From Citrobacter freundii (GTDB lineage Bacteria > Bacteroidota > Bacteroidia > Chitinophagales > Chitinophagaceae), in contig QFQQ01000016.1 of assembly GCA_003243445.1 (NCBI GenBank), positions 1-64,000 of the forward strand: 64,000 nucleotides of DNA, read 5' to 3'. This document shows positions 35,298-44,649 of the stretch, one piece after another (positions within the stretch are counted from its first letter, which is position 1; each line of letters opens with the position of its first letter). The position numbers and the translations under genes were made by a program. The notes below the pieces were generated by a model. It had not been told where the DNA came from, made no database searches, and saw only the letters and a program-made list of their open reading frames with translations.

Positions 35298-36083
35298 ATG
35301 ATCACATCCATCAAAAAAATATTCCAGCCATTTGAAAGGATCAACAGGACAAGCCTCCTGATCCTTATTGGCGGACAGATCGTAGTGGCCCTTGTACTAT
35401 GGCATTTCAGTTCAAACGGATTGATCCCAAGACCAGGAAAAGTAGCGAAAGCATTCGTTGAGCTGATCGGTTCAAAAACATTCCTTGACAACCTGCTGGT
35501 AAGTCTTGGACTGACATTGAAGGCAATGTTCTATTCGATCATGATCACGCTGTTCTTTGCTTACCTGTCAGTCATTCCATTTTTCAGAAGTCTTACCAAC
35601 TTCCTTGTCAAATGCCGTTACCTGACACTTACCGGCCTGATCTTTATTTTCACCTTGCTGACCAATGATGGCAGCCAGTTAAAACTATCATTGCTCGTAT
35701 TTGGCATCGTACCGTTTTTTGTCACTTCATTTCTTTCTGTGATCGTTCATATCAACCGGCAGGAATATGAATTATGTCAAACGCTTGGCTACAGTAAATG
35801 GCAGACGCTTTACGAAGTGATCATCGTTGGAAAAGCTGACCAGGTGTTGGAGATCCTGCGGCAGAACTTTGCGATTGCATGGCTAATGATCACATTGGTG
35901 GAAGGTTTAAGCATGAGTGAAGGTGGTATTGGTACACTCCTGATCAAATACAATAAATACAATGATCTTACCAATGTACTGGCTTTACAGTTCGTGATCT
36001 TTTTGATCGGTCTTGGTTTTGATCTTCTATTGGGTTCATTAAGAAAATGGTTATTCCCTTATACAAACATTCAAAGAGCATAA
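35298..36083 (+). CDS. ABC transporter permease (NitT/TauT type)
   Basis: A 261-residue inner-membrane protein of the BPD_transp_1/SsuC type with about six helices (LLILIGGQIVVALVLWHF, SIMITLFFAYLSVIPFF, YLTLTGLIFIFTLLT). The EAA-loop region is ELCQTLGYSKWQTLYEVIIVGKADQVLE, which corresponds to the cytoplasmic contact with the ATPase. It lies 2 nt before the ATPase gene, counting the ATG at 36086, and about 100 nt after the OmpA-fused binding protein. Together these three encode a complete importer-like complex. Confidence 0.92.
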   Translation: MITSIKKIFQPFERINRTSLLILIGGQIVVALVLWHFSSNGLIPRPGKVAKAFVELIGSKTFLDNLLVSLGLTLKAMFYSIMITLFFAYLSVIPFFRSLTNFLVKCRYLTLTGLIFIFTLLTNDGSQLKLSLLVFGIVPFFVTSFLSVIVHINRQEYELCQTLGYSKWQTLYEVIIVGKADQVLEILRQNFAIAWLMITLVEGLSMSEGGIGTLLIKYNKYNDLTNVLALQFVIFLIGLGFDLLLGSLRKWLFPYTNIQRA

Positions 36084-36085
36084 CA

Positions 36086-36880
36086 ATGACAATATTCAGT
36101 AAAGAAGAGATCCTATTACAGGTGAAAGATGTCAATCTTTCTTATGAAAAAAAACCGATCCTTCGGGATATCAATCTCACGGTACGGAACATCACACGCC
36201 CCGGCATGCAGCAGGGACAGGTGATCTCACTGGTTGGCCGGAGCGGCATCGGTAAGACGCAGCTGTTCCGCGTACTGGCCGGCCTTCAGCAGCCCGCCTC
36301 CGGTGAAGTATTGATCAGAGAAAAAAAGAAGGTCAAAGCCGGGGACATGGGCGTGATCTTCCAGCACTATTATTTATTTGAATGGAGAACGATACAAACT
36401 TCCCTGATGCAGGCTGCATCCAGGAATCCATTGTTAAAAGGAAAAGAAAAAGAAACGATCAGGGCTTATGCCGAAAACTTTAATCTGATAGAACACCTCC
36501 ATAAATATCCGCAACAGCTTTCCGGTGGTCAGCGGCAACGGGTGAGCATCATTCAGCAATTGCTGAAAGGATCGGATTTCTTATTGCTGGACGAACCTTT
36601 CTCCGGGCTTGACGTGATAGTCCTGGACAAGATCGTAAAACTCCTGCTGCAGGTCTCTACATCAGATGAATTAAAAACGCTGATCATCGTATCGCATGAT
36701 ATTGAAACGGCCACTGCTATTTCAGATACGGTTTTCATTCTCGGACAGGAAGAAGGCAAAGCCGGGTCCACCATCGTCCGCGAGATAGACCTGATCGAAA
36801 GAGATCTGGCCTGGCAGGAGAACATTATGGAAGAAAAAAGATTCAGGGAGACGATTGAGGAGATAAAGAGGTTGCTGTAG
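36086..36880 (+). CDS. ABC transporter ATP-binding protein
   Basis: Cytoplasmic ATPase of 264 residues, starting at the ATG at 36086, two nucleotides after the permease stop; an upstream ATG at 36047 overlaps the permease and is less likely. Walker A is GRSGIGKTQ, the Q-loop is VIFQHYYLFEW, the signature is LSGGQRQRVSI, Walker B is FLLLDEPFSGLD, and the H-loop is IIVSHDIETA. All catalytic motifs are intact. The N-terminal strand pattern fits the NitT/TauT group. The stop codon is immediately followed by the left arm of a large intergenic inverted repeat. Confidence 0.95.
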   Translation: MTIFSKEEILLQVKDVNLSYEKKPILRDINLTVRNITRPGMQQGQVISLVGRSGIGKTQLFRVLAGLQQPASGEVLIREKKKVKAGDMGVIFQHYYLFEWRTIQTSLMQAASRNPLLKGKEKETIRAYAENFNLIEHLHKYPQQLSGGQRQRVSIIQQLLKGSDFLLLDEPFSGLDVIVLDKIVKLLLQVSTSDELKTLIIVSHDIETATAISDTVFILGQEEGKAGSTIVREIDLIERDLAWQENIMEEKRFRETIEEIKRLL

Positions 36881-37175
36881 GGTTTGAGGGTACGGGTTTC
36901 AGGGGTCCCAGGGGTTTGAGAGGTTTGGGAAGTTTGGGAGGTTTGGAAAGTTTCATACGTTTAATAGGTTTAATAGGTTTCATAGGTTGGCTTCGCACGC
37001 GACACTTTAGTTGGTCATCTATACATTTTTGGGTGCCTGCAGTTAAAGACTTTAAACCCTAAGATGTAGTCCGCGAAGCAAACCTATGAAACCTATTAAA
37101 CCTATTAAACGTATGAAACCTCCCAAACTTCCCAAACCTATCAAACCTCTCAAACCCCTAAAACCCTTGGAACCC
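36881..37175. repeat. 9-bp-period AGGTTT-type inverted repeat, copy 1
   Basis: The left arm (36881-36990) and right arm (37081-37175) consist of degenerate 9-bp units of the form AGAGGTTTG and its complement. Within them 36950-36988 and 37081-37119 are exact 39-nt reverse complements, and the rest of the arms differ mainly by gain or loss of whole 9-bp units. The 90-nt spacer begins with GGCTTCGC and ends with GCGAAGC. It lies between convergent genes. It would form a very long hairpin in RNA. Its translations (KPIKPIKR-like) are artefacts. Confidence 0.88.
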
Positions 37176-38452
37176 TACTCCTCCATCCTCCACACCACTC
37201 CCCCCTTCATCACCATCTTCACCGTTTCAATCACCTTTATATTTTCCGCCGGATTGCCCGGCACGGCGATCAGGTCCGCAAACGCATCTTTCCTGATGAC
37301 GCCGATCTTTCCGCTCCAGCCAAAGATCGTCGCATTGCCGTTGGTAACAGCTTTCAGCACCTCCATTGGTTTCATTCCATACTCGACCATCTTTTCAAGT
37401 TCTATGTAATTCTTTCCATGGGTAAACACCCCCACATCACCACCAGCGCAGATCGTTACGCCCGCTTCGAGTGCTTGTTTAAAGATCTTCCTTTTCTGGA
37501 TGATCCGTTCGGGTTCAGGAAGTGAACCTGGCTTCCAACCGTTATATGTACTGATCGATTCATCTGCCGATATAGTTGGACAGAGTGCAACACCTTTTTC
37601 CTTCATCATCCTGAAGATCTCCGGAGTTCCATTGGTACCATGTTCGATGGTATGTACACCGGCGATGATCGCTCTGCGCATTCCTTCTTCTGTGCTTGCA
37701 TGCGCTACTACATAGCGGCCGCTGGAAGCTGCCACTTCGACCACAGCTTTTAGCTCTTCGATAGTAAACGTCGGCATAGCCTGATCGTTCAAGCCCCAGC
37801 GATAGTCCGCGTATACTTTTATCACATCAGCACCGGCGCCGATCTGTGTACGCACCTCCCGCGTGAGGCCTTCCACACCATCCGCTTCGGCGGCCCCACG
37901 GGGAAGATCGAGTTCCGCAATCTCATTTTTTACACCATAACTTCCTGTTGCAACAATTGCCCTCGTTGCAATGATCAGCCGCGGTCCGGGTATCAAACCT
38001 TTCTCGATGCTTTGTTTCAAGCCCACGTCTTCATAACCTACTCCTTCGGTGCCAAGATCCCGGAATGTGGTAAAGCCGGCTAATAAGGTCGCCTCAGCAT
38101 GTTGCGCGGCACGGATCGTCCGTTCGGCACGAGACTCTTTCAGCAACTGGTCTTTCCAGCTGACTTCATTGTAAGGATGAAGAAAAAGATGACCATGGCC
38201 CTCAATAAATCCAGGGAGAAGTGTCTGCCCTTTTAACAAAATAAGTTTTGCTGATGAGGGCACGGAAAAAGAACCGGCTTTCCCTGCGGCAATGATCTTA
38301 TTTCCCTGCACCAGCACTTCCCATCTCTCCTGCATCTGCTCACCATCAAAAACCCGGTCAGGCCTCAAAAGAAATATTGTATCCCTGTTTTGAGAAAACG
38401 CGTAAGATCCGCAAATGAATAATGCGATCGTCAGTAATAAGCGGCAGGACAT
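37175..38452 (-). CDS. Secreted amidohydrolase (metal-dependent, imidazolonepropionase-like)
   Basis: Exported metal hydrolase of 425 residues; the start at 38452 is preferred because it begins the signal peptide MSCRLLLTIALFICGSYAFS. The amidohydrolase TIM-barrel motifs are visible: GHGHLFLH (metal HxH), VIKVYADYRWG with the candidate carboxylated Lys, VVAHASTEEGM and GVHTIEHGT (two metal His), and ICAGGDVGV (catalytic Asp). This belongs to the group that includes imidazolonepropionase-like and Xaa-Pro/Xaa-Arg dipeptidase enzymes; the substrate cannot be assigned. The 3' end abuts the large inverted repeat at 36881-37175. Confidence 0.93.
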   Translation of the reverse strand: MSCRLLLTIALFICGSYAFSQNRDTIFLLRPDRVFDGEQMQERWEVLVQGNKIIAAGKAGSFSVPSSAKLILLKGQTLLPGFIEGHGHLFLHPYNEVSWKDQLLKESRAERTIRAAQHAEATLLAGFTTFRDLGTEGVGYEDVGLKQSIEKGLIPGPRLIIATRAIVATGSYGVKNEIAELDLPRGAAEADGVEGLTREVRTQIGAGADVIKVYADYRWGLNDQAMPTFTIEELKAVVEVAASSGRYVVAHASTEEGMRRAIIAGVHTIEHGTNGTPEIFRMMKEKGVALCPTISADESISTYNGWKPGSLPEPERIIQKRKIFKQALEAGVTICAGGDVGVFTHGKNYIELEKMVEYGMKPMEVLKAVTNGNATIFGWSGKIGVIRKDAFADLIAVPGNPAENIKVIETVKMVMKGGVVWRMEE

Positions 38453-38730
38453 GCAGTTTTTTTTCAAACTTAAATTTTTCCGGCTAACAGTGAAAGATTC
38501 TTTTACCGGCAATCTTTATTTCTTCCCTTCCTTCCCATCTTACCGGTATAAATAAACGATAAGACGGGGACGGGAAGAAATAAAGGCGCAGGATCTCCCT
38601 TATGTGTTTGAAAAACCGGTTTCGTACCGCCAATAACCCGTTTGGTGGAACGTTTTTCGCCCCGCCCCCGCCCTGTTATACGTTTGTCCTGTCAAACAGA
38701 AACCAAGTCACTAACATAAACAAATTATCT

Positions 38731-41169
38731 ATGAGACTCTTTATCCTTTCCGTGCTGCTTCTGAGCACTTCAGCCTCTTTCAGCCAAAACATCAGCGGAC
38801 GGGTGAATGACCAGCAGAACGCCCCCGCAGCATCTGCCACGATCAGCCTGCTCCGCGCAAAAGATTCATCGGTGGTAAAACTGGAAGTTTCCAAAGCTGA
38901 TGGGTCATATCAATTCAATGATGTACAGGCGGGACAATACCTGGTAAAAGCAACGCTTGCAGGACACACCCCCGCTTTCTCCAACACGATCAGTGCGGAA
39001 TCCGCCAATGTCTCCGTTCCCGATCTTATAATAAAGAAATCCGTTTCTGAAATGAAAGGCGTAACGGTGACTGCGGTAAAACCATTGGTAGAGATCAAAG
39101 CAGATAAAACAATTGTAAACGTAGAAGGAACGATCAACGCAACAGGTTCTGACATGCTTGAGCTGCTGCGCAAATCTCCCGGCGTGATGGTTGATAAAGA
39201 CGACAACATCAGCATGGCGGGCAAGACCGGCGTACAGGTCTACATCGATGGCCGGCCAAGCCCGCTCTCCGGTGAAGACCTCTCAAGATACCTGAAAAGC
39301 ATTCAATCATCACAGGTTGAATCAATCCAGTTGATCACTAACCCGTCCGCCAAATACGAAGCAGCCGGTAATGCCGGGATCATCAATATCGTTCTTAAAA
39401 AGAATAAAGCATTTGGCACAAACGGGTCCGTTTCCGCAGGATGGAATATCGGCACATTTCCCAAATACAACGGAAGCGTTTCTCTTAACCACCGCAACTC
39501 GAAACTCAATATATTCGGGAACGCCGGCGTGAATCGCTCAAAAATGATCACCACACTCAACACCTATCGCACTATCCCCGACTCTGTATTTGATCAGCGC
39601 GGAACCTTGCTGAACCGGATGACCAGCTACAATGTGAAAGTTGGCGCAGATTATTTTGTCAACAAACAAACAACCATCGGAACGATCGTTACGGGCAATT
39701 TTGCCGACATGGAGTTATTAACCAACAATACAACGCCTATTGCAGGTAAACAAACCGGCGAGATCAGCAGGATACTTGTTGCGGGAAGTAATAATCAACG
39801 TAACAACGATAACATCAATGCCAATCTGAACTTCACCCGCACCGGTACAAAAGGTAAAAACCTTTCCCTGAATGCAGACTACGGTTACTACAATATCAAA
39901 AGCCACCAATTACAACCAAATGAATATTATGATCCCACAGGTCAGACCCTGCTGAGCCGCACCGCGATCACCATGATCACTCCTGCGAGAATCGATATCT
40001 ATTCCATGAAAGCAGACTACGAGCAGACAATGGGTAAAGGAAAGATCGAATTCGGAGGTAAAGCAGGTTATGTAAAAACCGATAATGATTTCCAGCAGTA
40101 TGATGATCACCTGGTGAAAGACCTTGACAGGAGCAACCGTTTTTTATATAAAGAAAACATCAACGCACTGTATATAAACTACTCCCGCCCGTTCAAGGGT
40201 TTTATGATCCAGGCCGGACTGCGGGGCGAGAATACAAATATTGAAGGAACATCCAGCGCGTTCAGAAAAGATGGCAGCAATCATCTTCCTTATGACTCTA
40301 CATTCAAACGTCATTACACTGATCTTTTCCCAAGTGCAGCGATAACGTTCAACAAAAATCCGATGAGCCAGATAAGTGTGACTTACAGCCGCCGCATCGA
40401 CCGTCCGTCTTATCAGCAATTGAACCAGTTCGAACTGAGATTGAGCGAATATTATTCCATGAGGGGAAATATCAACCTGAGACCTCAATACACCAATAGT
40501 TTTGGTCTCACGCACACTTATAAATACAAACTGACCACCACCCTGAATTACAGCATCGTTAAAGACATGTTCACACAGGTAACAGATACCACAGATGTTT
40601 CCAAATCCTTTGTAACACTGAGAAACCTTGCATCTCAAAAAGTGTTGAACCTGAACCTGAGCTATATGATCCGCAAAGGAAATTACATGGCCATTATTAA
40701 CACTGCAGGCAACTATTCAAGCTATAAAGCCAATATAGATAACCGCCCAGTTAGCCAGGATGCATTTGGATTCAACGGCTTTATGCAAAACAGTCTGACC
40801 TTCTCCAAAACATGGACAGCCGAACTCACCGGCTTCTATTATGCACCAACCCTGATGATGGGCATGCTGAAAACAAAAGGTATGTGGAGCACGGATGCAG
40901 GCATTCAAAAGAAGATCTGGAATGGCAAAGGCAATATCAAAGCATCAGTTAGCGATATTTTCCATAGCCTGAAGTTCAGAGGAACTACTGATTTCTCCGG
41001 TCAGCAAACAACCAACAACGTACGTTTTGAAAGCCGCATGTTCAAACTCAACTTCACTTACCGTTTTGGCAGCAGCCAGGTAAAAGCCGCCCGCCAACGC
41101 AGCACCGGTACAGATGAAGAAAACAAACGTGCGACCCAATCAGCCAGCAGCAATGGTGTAAACTTATAA
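38731..41169 (+). CDS. TonB-dependent receptor-like outer-membrane protein (OMP_b-brl_3 type)
   Basis: An 812-residue outer-membrane protein. The ATG at 38731 is chosen because it opens the signal peptide MRLFILSVLLLSTSASFS; the longer frame from 38602 is not credible. A CarboxypepD_reg-like domain (about 20-100; NISGRVNDQQNAPAASATIS) precedes a plug-like region (DMLELLRKSPGVMVDKDDNI, VQVYIDGRPSPLSGEDLSRY, IQLITNPSAKYEAAGNAGI) and a C-terminal outer-membrane barrel (FSKTWTAELTGFYYAPTLMM). No SusD partner is present, which is usual for this family. The substrate is unknown. A LytS/LytTR pair follows on the same strand after about 120 nt. Confidence 0.93.
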   Translation: MRLFILSVLLLSTSASFSQNISGRVNDQQNAPAASATISLLRAKDSSVVKLEVSKADGSYQFNDVQAGQYLVKATLAGHTPAFSNTISAESANVSVPDLIIKKSVSEMKGVTVTAVKPLVEIKADKTIVNVEGTINATGSDMLELLRKSPGVMVDKDDNISMAGKTGVQVYIDGRPSPLSGEDLSRYLKSIQSSQVESIQLITNPSAKYEAAGNAGIINIVLKKNKAFGTNGSVSAGWNIGTFPKYNGSVSLNHRNSKLNIFGNAGVNRSKMITTLNTYRTIPDSVFDQRGTLLNRMTSYNVKVGADYFVNKQTTIGTIVTGNFADMELLTNNTTPIAGKQTGEISRILVAGSNNQRNNDNINANLNFTRTGTKGKNLSLNADYGYYNIKSHQLQPNEYYDPTGQTLLSRTAITMITPARIDIYSMKADYEQTMGKGKIEFGGKAGYVKTDNDFQQYDDHLVKDLDRSNRFLYKENINALYINYSRPFKGFMIQAGLRGENTNIEGTSSAFRKDGSNHLPYDSTFKRHYTDLFPSAAITFNKNPMSQISVTYSRRIDRPSYQQLNQFELRLSEYYSMRGNINLRPQYTNSFGLTHTYKYKLTTTLNYSIVKDMFTQVTDTTDVSKSFVTLRNLASQKVLNLNLSYMIRKGNYMAIINTAGNYSSYKANIDNRPVSQDAFGFNGFMQNSLTFSKTWTAELTGFYYAPTLMMGMLKTKGMWSTDAGIQKKIWNGKGNIKASVSDIFHSLKFRGTTDFSGQQTTNNVRFESRMFKLNFTYRFGSSQVKAARQRSTGTDEENKRATQSASSNGVNL

Positions 41170-41288
41170 AAACCACTTATCCAAAGCGCTGAAAACGGTC
41201 TGGCTGTTTTCAGCGCTTTTCCTTTAACCAAAGAAGGCTGCAAACAACCGGATCACGGTAAGACAGTTTCCCCTAATTTTATCAGGTT

Positions 41289-42359
41289 ATGCAAAAGCAA
41301 CGATTCAAACTTTACAAGCTGTTCCTGATCATGGTCGGGATCTACGCGGTATTCTTCCTGATAAATTTTGCCGTCAGCGGCTTTTTGCTTGCGATGAAGA
41401 CAAGGCCTTCTTATCTCCGCCCGAATTACCTGTTGCTTACGGCAGTGAGCATTGTATTCCATTCACTGTTCCTCTACTTTTCATTGAACCAGTTTTACAA
41501 GCTTCTTTCAACAAGAGGCAAAGCCATACAGTACATCGGAACTTTTGCGTTGATGGCAGTATCTTACCTGCTCTATCTTCTGCTAAGCGATAAGATCTCC
41601 AGCGTATCTCAGGAAGAGTTTGCCAAAAAACTTACGCCCGGCGTCGTCGTTTTCTCCTATACGATCAGTATTATCCTGTTCGCTGCACTGGCTTTCTTTA
41701 TAGCCTATATCGTTTACCTGGTGGATGCAAAAAAGCAACGCAATGTTCTTGAAAAACAGAAAACAGAACTGGAGATAGAAAAAGCAAACGCAAACCTTAA
41801 TTTCCTGAAGGCACAGATCAACCCTCACTTTTTGCATAATACATTGAATTACCTGTATGCAAAATCAATCCCGTATTCGGCAGAGCTTTCCGAAGGCATT
41901 CTTACTTTAAGTGAGATAATGCGCTACGCGTTAAGCGATAATCTTTCCAAGGATGGAAAAGCAATGCTGAAAGATGAGATCGAACATGTAAGAAATGTGA
42001 TCCGTATCAACCAGCTTCGGTTCAGCAATAACCTGAAAGTAAATTTTGACGTCAAAGGCGTGATCAATGGAACCAAAATCATCCCTTTTGTGCTGATCAC
42101 GATCGTAGAGAACGCATTCAAACACGGCGATGTAAAAAGCAGTGAACATCCGATCGAGTTATTACTGGAGACCGGCGACAATACGCTTTACTTTTATGCA
42201 AGAAATAAAAAGAAAACCGGCCCCAAGGAAATATCAACAGGTATCGGGCTGGATAATATCCGCAAGCGGCTGGAGCTTGCTTATGGAAAGGATTACGTGC
42301 TGGACATTCATGATGAACAGGATTTCTATACAACCCGTTTAAGCATTTATCATTTATGA
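41289..42359 (+). CDS. LytS-type sensor histidine kinase
   Basis: A 356-residue membrane kinase of the His_kinase (YehU/LytS) family. Four hydrophobic helices fill the first 145 residues (LFLIMVGIYAVFFLINF, FALMAVSYLLYLLL, IILFAALAFFIAYIVYL), a coiled linker follows, then the phospho-acceptor motif LKAQINPHFLHNTLNYLYA with His180 and a HATPase_c domain (TIVENAFKHGD, GIGLDNIRKRLELAYG). The stop codon overlaps the ATG of the LytTR regulator by 4 nt (ATGA), so the pair is translationally coupled. Confidence 0.96.
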   Translation: MQKQRFKLYKLFLIMVGIYAVFFLINFAVSGFLLAMKTRPSYLRPNYLLLTAVSIVFHSLFLYFSLNQFYKLLSTRGKAIQYIGTFALMAVSYLLYLLLSDKISSVSQEEFAKKLTPGVVVFSYTISIILFAALAFFIAYIVYLVDAKKQRNVLEKQKTELEIEKANANLNFLKAQINPHFLHNTLNYLYAKSIPYSAELSEGILTLSEIMRYALSDNLSKDGKAMLKDEIEHVRNVIRINQLRFSNNLKVNFDVKGVINGTKIIPFVLITIVENAFKHGDVKSSEHPIELLLETGDNTLYFYARNKKKTGPKEISTGIGLDNIRKRLELAYGKDYVLDIHDEQDFYTTRLSIYHL

Positions 42360-43075
42360 TCAATTGTATTATTGTAGACGACGAGCAGCATGCTATCGAC
42401 ATCCTGCAGCACTACGCTCAGCAGGTGCCTATGCTGAACCTGGTAGCGACTACTACCAATCCGATAGAAGCATTGCAGATCGTAGCAACAAAACCCGTAG
42501 ATCTTGTATTCCTCGATATACAAATGCCGGAATTATCAGGTATTGATTTTATCAAAGCACTTGGTGGTAAAACCAGCGTGATACTCACTACAGCCTATAG
42601 CGAATTCGCACTCGAAGGATATGAACTGGATGTGGTTGATTATTTATTAAAGCCGGTCCGCCTTCCGCGCTTTCTGGCAGCCGTACAAAAAGCCGCTAAA
42701 GCAATAAGCGATCCGTCACCATCAGAGAAGCCGAAAGAAACTGAAGAAGACTACATTTTCGTAAAAACAGAACTAAAGGGCAAACTGCTTAAAATAAACC
42801 TTGCCGACATCGACTATATCGAAGGCATGAAAAACTATGTAGCGATCTACTGTGCCGGCAAGAAAACGCTCGTCAATACCAGTATGAAAGAACTGGAAGA
42901 GCGCCTCCCCGAACGTCAGTTCATGCGTGTCCACAAATCATTTATCATCGCCATCGACCGCATCACCGGTATCGAAGGAAACCGCATCCTGCTTAAGAAC
43001 GTAAGCGCAGAGATCCTTATGGGAGAGAATTATAAGACGGCGCTTATGGAGAGGGTGAAGGGGAGGATCATATAG
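42356..43075 (+). CDS. LytTR-family response regulator
   Basis: A 239-residue regulator. The receiver domain has the acidic cluster VDDEQHA near residue 7, phospho-acceptor Asp54 in VDLVFLDIQMPELSG, and Lys in YLLKPVRLPRF. The C-terminal LytTR DNA-binding domain (about 135-238) contains INLADIDYIEGMKNYVAI, TSMKELEERLPERQFMRVHK and SFIIAIDRITGIEGNRILL. It is coupled to the upstream LytS kinase. Its stop codon lies in the first unit of an intergenic AGGTTT-type repeat. Confidence 0.96.
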   Translation: MINCIIVDDEQHAIDILQHYAQQVPMLNLVATTTNPIEALQIVATKPVDLVFLDIQMPELSGIDFIKALGGKTSVILTTAYSEFALEGYELDVVDYLLKPVRLPRFLAAVQKAAKAISDPSPSEKPKETEEDYIFVKTELKGKLLKINLADIDYIEGMKNYVAIYCAGKKTLVNTSMKELEERLPERQFMRVHKSFIIAIDRITGIEGNRILLKNVSAEILMGENYKTALMERVKGRII

Positions 43076-43302
43076 GTCTGATAGGTTTGATAGGTTTCAG
43101 GAGTTCCAGAGGTTCCAGAGGTTCCAGAGGTTGGGATCGTTGAAAGATCAAGAGATTGATCTTTCAATTACTCGTTTCATTAGAATACTATTAAAAAGTT
43201 TTAGGGTTTATATAAAAAAAAGAGTTCGAAACTTCAGCGCACCCAACTTCTGGAACCTCTGGAACTCCTGAAACCTCTGGAACCTCTAAAACCTGTTAAC
43301 CT
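43072..43302. repeat. 9-bp-period AGGTTT-type inverted repeat, copy 2
   Basis: Left arm 43072-43134 and right arm 43241-43302 are built from 9-bp units such as AGAGGTTCC and their complement. A 28-nt stretch, from AGGTTTCAGG to GAGGTTCCAGA in the left arm, recurs as an exact reverse complement in the right arm, and the left arm carries one extra unit. The spacer contains AGTTTTAGGGTTTA, the complement of a TAAACCCTAA motif also seen in copy 1. Between two co-directional genes. Confidence 0.85.
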
Positions 43303-43382
43303 TCCCTTATTACGATTTTACGTTTCTCTCGCACAATCGGGCATTGTGTTTGAAATGTTTTATTACTTAAAACATTCAGACA

Positions 43383-44009
43383 ATGAAAAGACTATGGCCC
43401 GGCATCGCAGTGATGCTACTGATTATGACCGGTTGTGCAAAGGATCCACTGAACAACCTCTCCCCTGACGAAGCGCGGCTTTATATCACCAACAAAAACG
43501 ACAGCGTTTCGTTTTCTTCTTATGCCACTTTCAGAATTGCTGATTCTGTGGCAGTTGTACATAACAATCAATTGCAGGAACATACGCGGACAGCATTTGA
43601 TGCACAGATGATTGAAGCTGTGGCGGCACAAATGCAGCAGAAAGGTTATACACGTGTGCAGGCAGGCGCTACTCCTGATATCGGGATCGCGATCAGCCGT
43701 GTTTACAACGACTATTCCGGAGTGTACAGTTATCCGGATTATTGGGGCGGGTACGGAGGTTACTGGGATCCATTTTATTGGGGTTATCCGGGCTATGGGT
43801 ATTATTTTCCCGGGATCATCGGCACCTATACTGTTACAGATGGCGCAGTCTCCATCGATATGTTTGATGTGAAGAATGCCGCGTCCAACAACAGTATCCG
43901 CTTTCTTTGGAATGGATTGATCAGGGGGAATGGCACTTTCTCGGACGGCAATATCAATAAAAATGTGCAGGCGCTTTTTGATCAATCATCTTATTTAACC
44001 CGTAACTAA
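43383..44009 (+). CDS. DUF4136-family lipoprotein
   Basis: A 208-residue lipoprotein with lipobox IMTGCAKDP (Cys18). The DUF4136 pattern is visible: TFRIADSVAVVHN, AFDAQMIEAVAAQMQQKGYTR, TPDIGIAISRVYND, a Tyr/Gly/Trp-rich loop (YPDYWGGYGGYWDPFYWGY), then GAVSIDMFDVKNA and FLWNGLIRGNGTF. Function of the family is unknown; it is usually periplasm- or outer-membrane-linked. A porin-like gene follows within 20 nt, so the two form an operon. Confidence 0.9.
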   Translation: MKRLWPGIAVMLLIMTGCAKDPLNNLSPDEARLYITNKNDSVSFSSYATFRIADSVAVVHNNQLQEHTRTAFDAQMIEAVAAQMQQKGYTRVQAGATPDIGIAISRVYNDYSGVYSYPDYWGGYGGYWDPFYWGYPGYGYYFPGIIGTYTVTDGAVSIDMFDVKNAASNNSIRFLWNGLIRGNGTFSDGNINKNVQALFDQSSYLTRN

Positions 44010-44025
44010 TTCAAATTTGTCACTC

Positions 44026-44649
44026 ATGCGATCATATAAATATATGCTGCTATCTGCATTGCTTTTTGCTGCAGCAGGCAGCCAAGCTCAGCAGGGCGAA
44101 CTCAGAGCTACAGCAAGTTATTCTGTTGCGATACCGATGGGAAGTTTTAAAGATAATGTTGTCTCTAAAACATCTTTCCGAGGAGTGGATGTAAACATTC
44201 TTTATGGCCTCAGCTCAAAAGTATCTGTCGGTCTTACAAGCGGCTATCAGAACTTTTATGAAAAATATCCACGCCAGGTATACAAGCAGAGCGATGGAAG
44301 TGATATTTCCGCAGTTGTTTCCAATTCGGTACAGCAGGTTCCGTTTCTCGCGACGGTGAGATATGATTTTATGCAAACAGGAACCATCCGTCCTTATGCA
44401 CTGGCTGGTGTAGGTGGTCAGTTCATTGTTAACCAGCAATACCTTGGCGAGTATACGAATGATAACACGAACCGCTTCAGCTTTGCAGCAAGACCGGAAG
44501 TAGGCGTATTTATCCCTTTCGGAAAAGAATCGTTAACTGGTGTGAATCTTGGCGCTTACTATAATTATATTCCATATAATAAAGGGGGTATTGAGAATAT
44601 GAATTCCGTGGGAATCAAACTGGGCATTGGTTTTCCAATGCGTAATTAA
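44026..44649 (+). CDS. Porin-family outer-membrane beta-barrel protein
   Basis: A 207-residue exported protein. The start at ATG 44026 is preferred over a TTG at 44017 because it directly opens the signal peptide MRSYKYMLLSALLFAAAGSQA. The body is a small OMP_b-brl-like barrel (ELRATASYSVAIPMGSFKDN, VNILYGLSSKVSVGLTSG, RPYALAGVGGQFIVNQ, FAARPEVGVFIPFG, VGIKLGIGF). It is cotranscribed with the DUF4136 lipoprotein and its stop codon falls inside the left terminal repeat of an intergenic element at 44643-44867. Confidence 0.86.
   Translation: MRSYKYMLLSALLFAAAGSQAQQGELRATASYSVAIPMGSFKDNVVSKTSFRGVDVNILYGLSSKVSVGLTSGYQNFYEKYPRQVYKQSDGSDISAVVSNSVQQVPFLATVRYDFMQTGTIRPYALAGVGGQFIVNQQYLGEYTNDNTNRFSFAARPEVGVFIPFGKESLTGVNLGAYYNYIPYNKGGIENMNSVGIKLGIGFPMRN

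Noticed and set aside
37086..37409. A 107-codon frame starting with KPIKPIKRMKPPK
   Set aside because: The first part is a translation of the 9-bp repeat array and the rest is antisense to the amidohydrolase gene.
43072..43302. Possible CRISPR-like array from repeated AGGTTCC units
   Set aside because: The units are 9 bp, contiguous, with no spacers, and arranged as an inverted pair; there are no cas genes.
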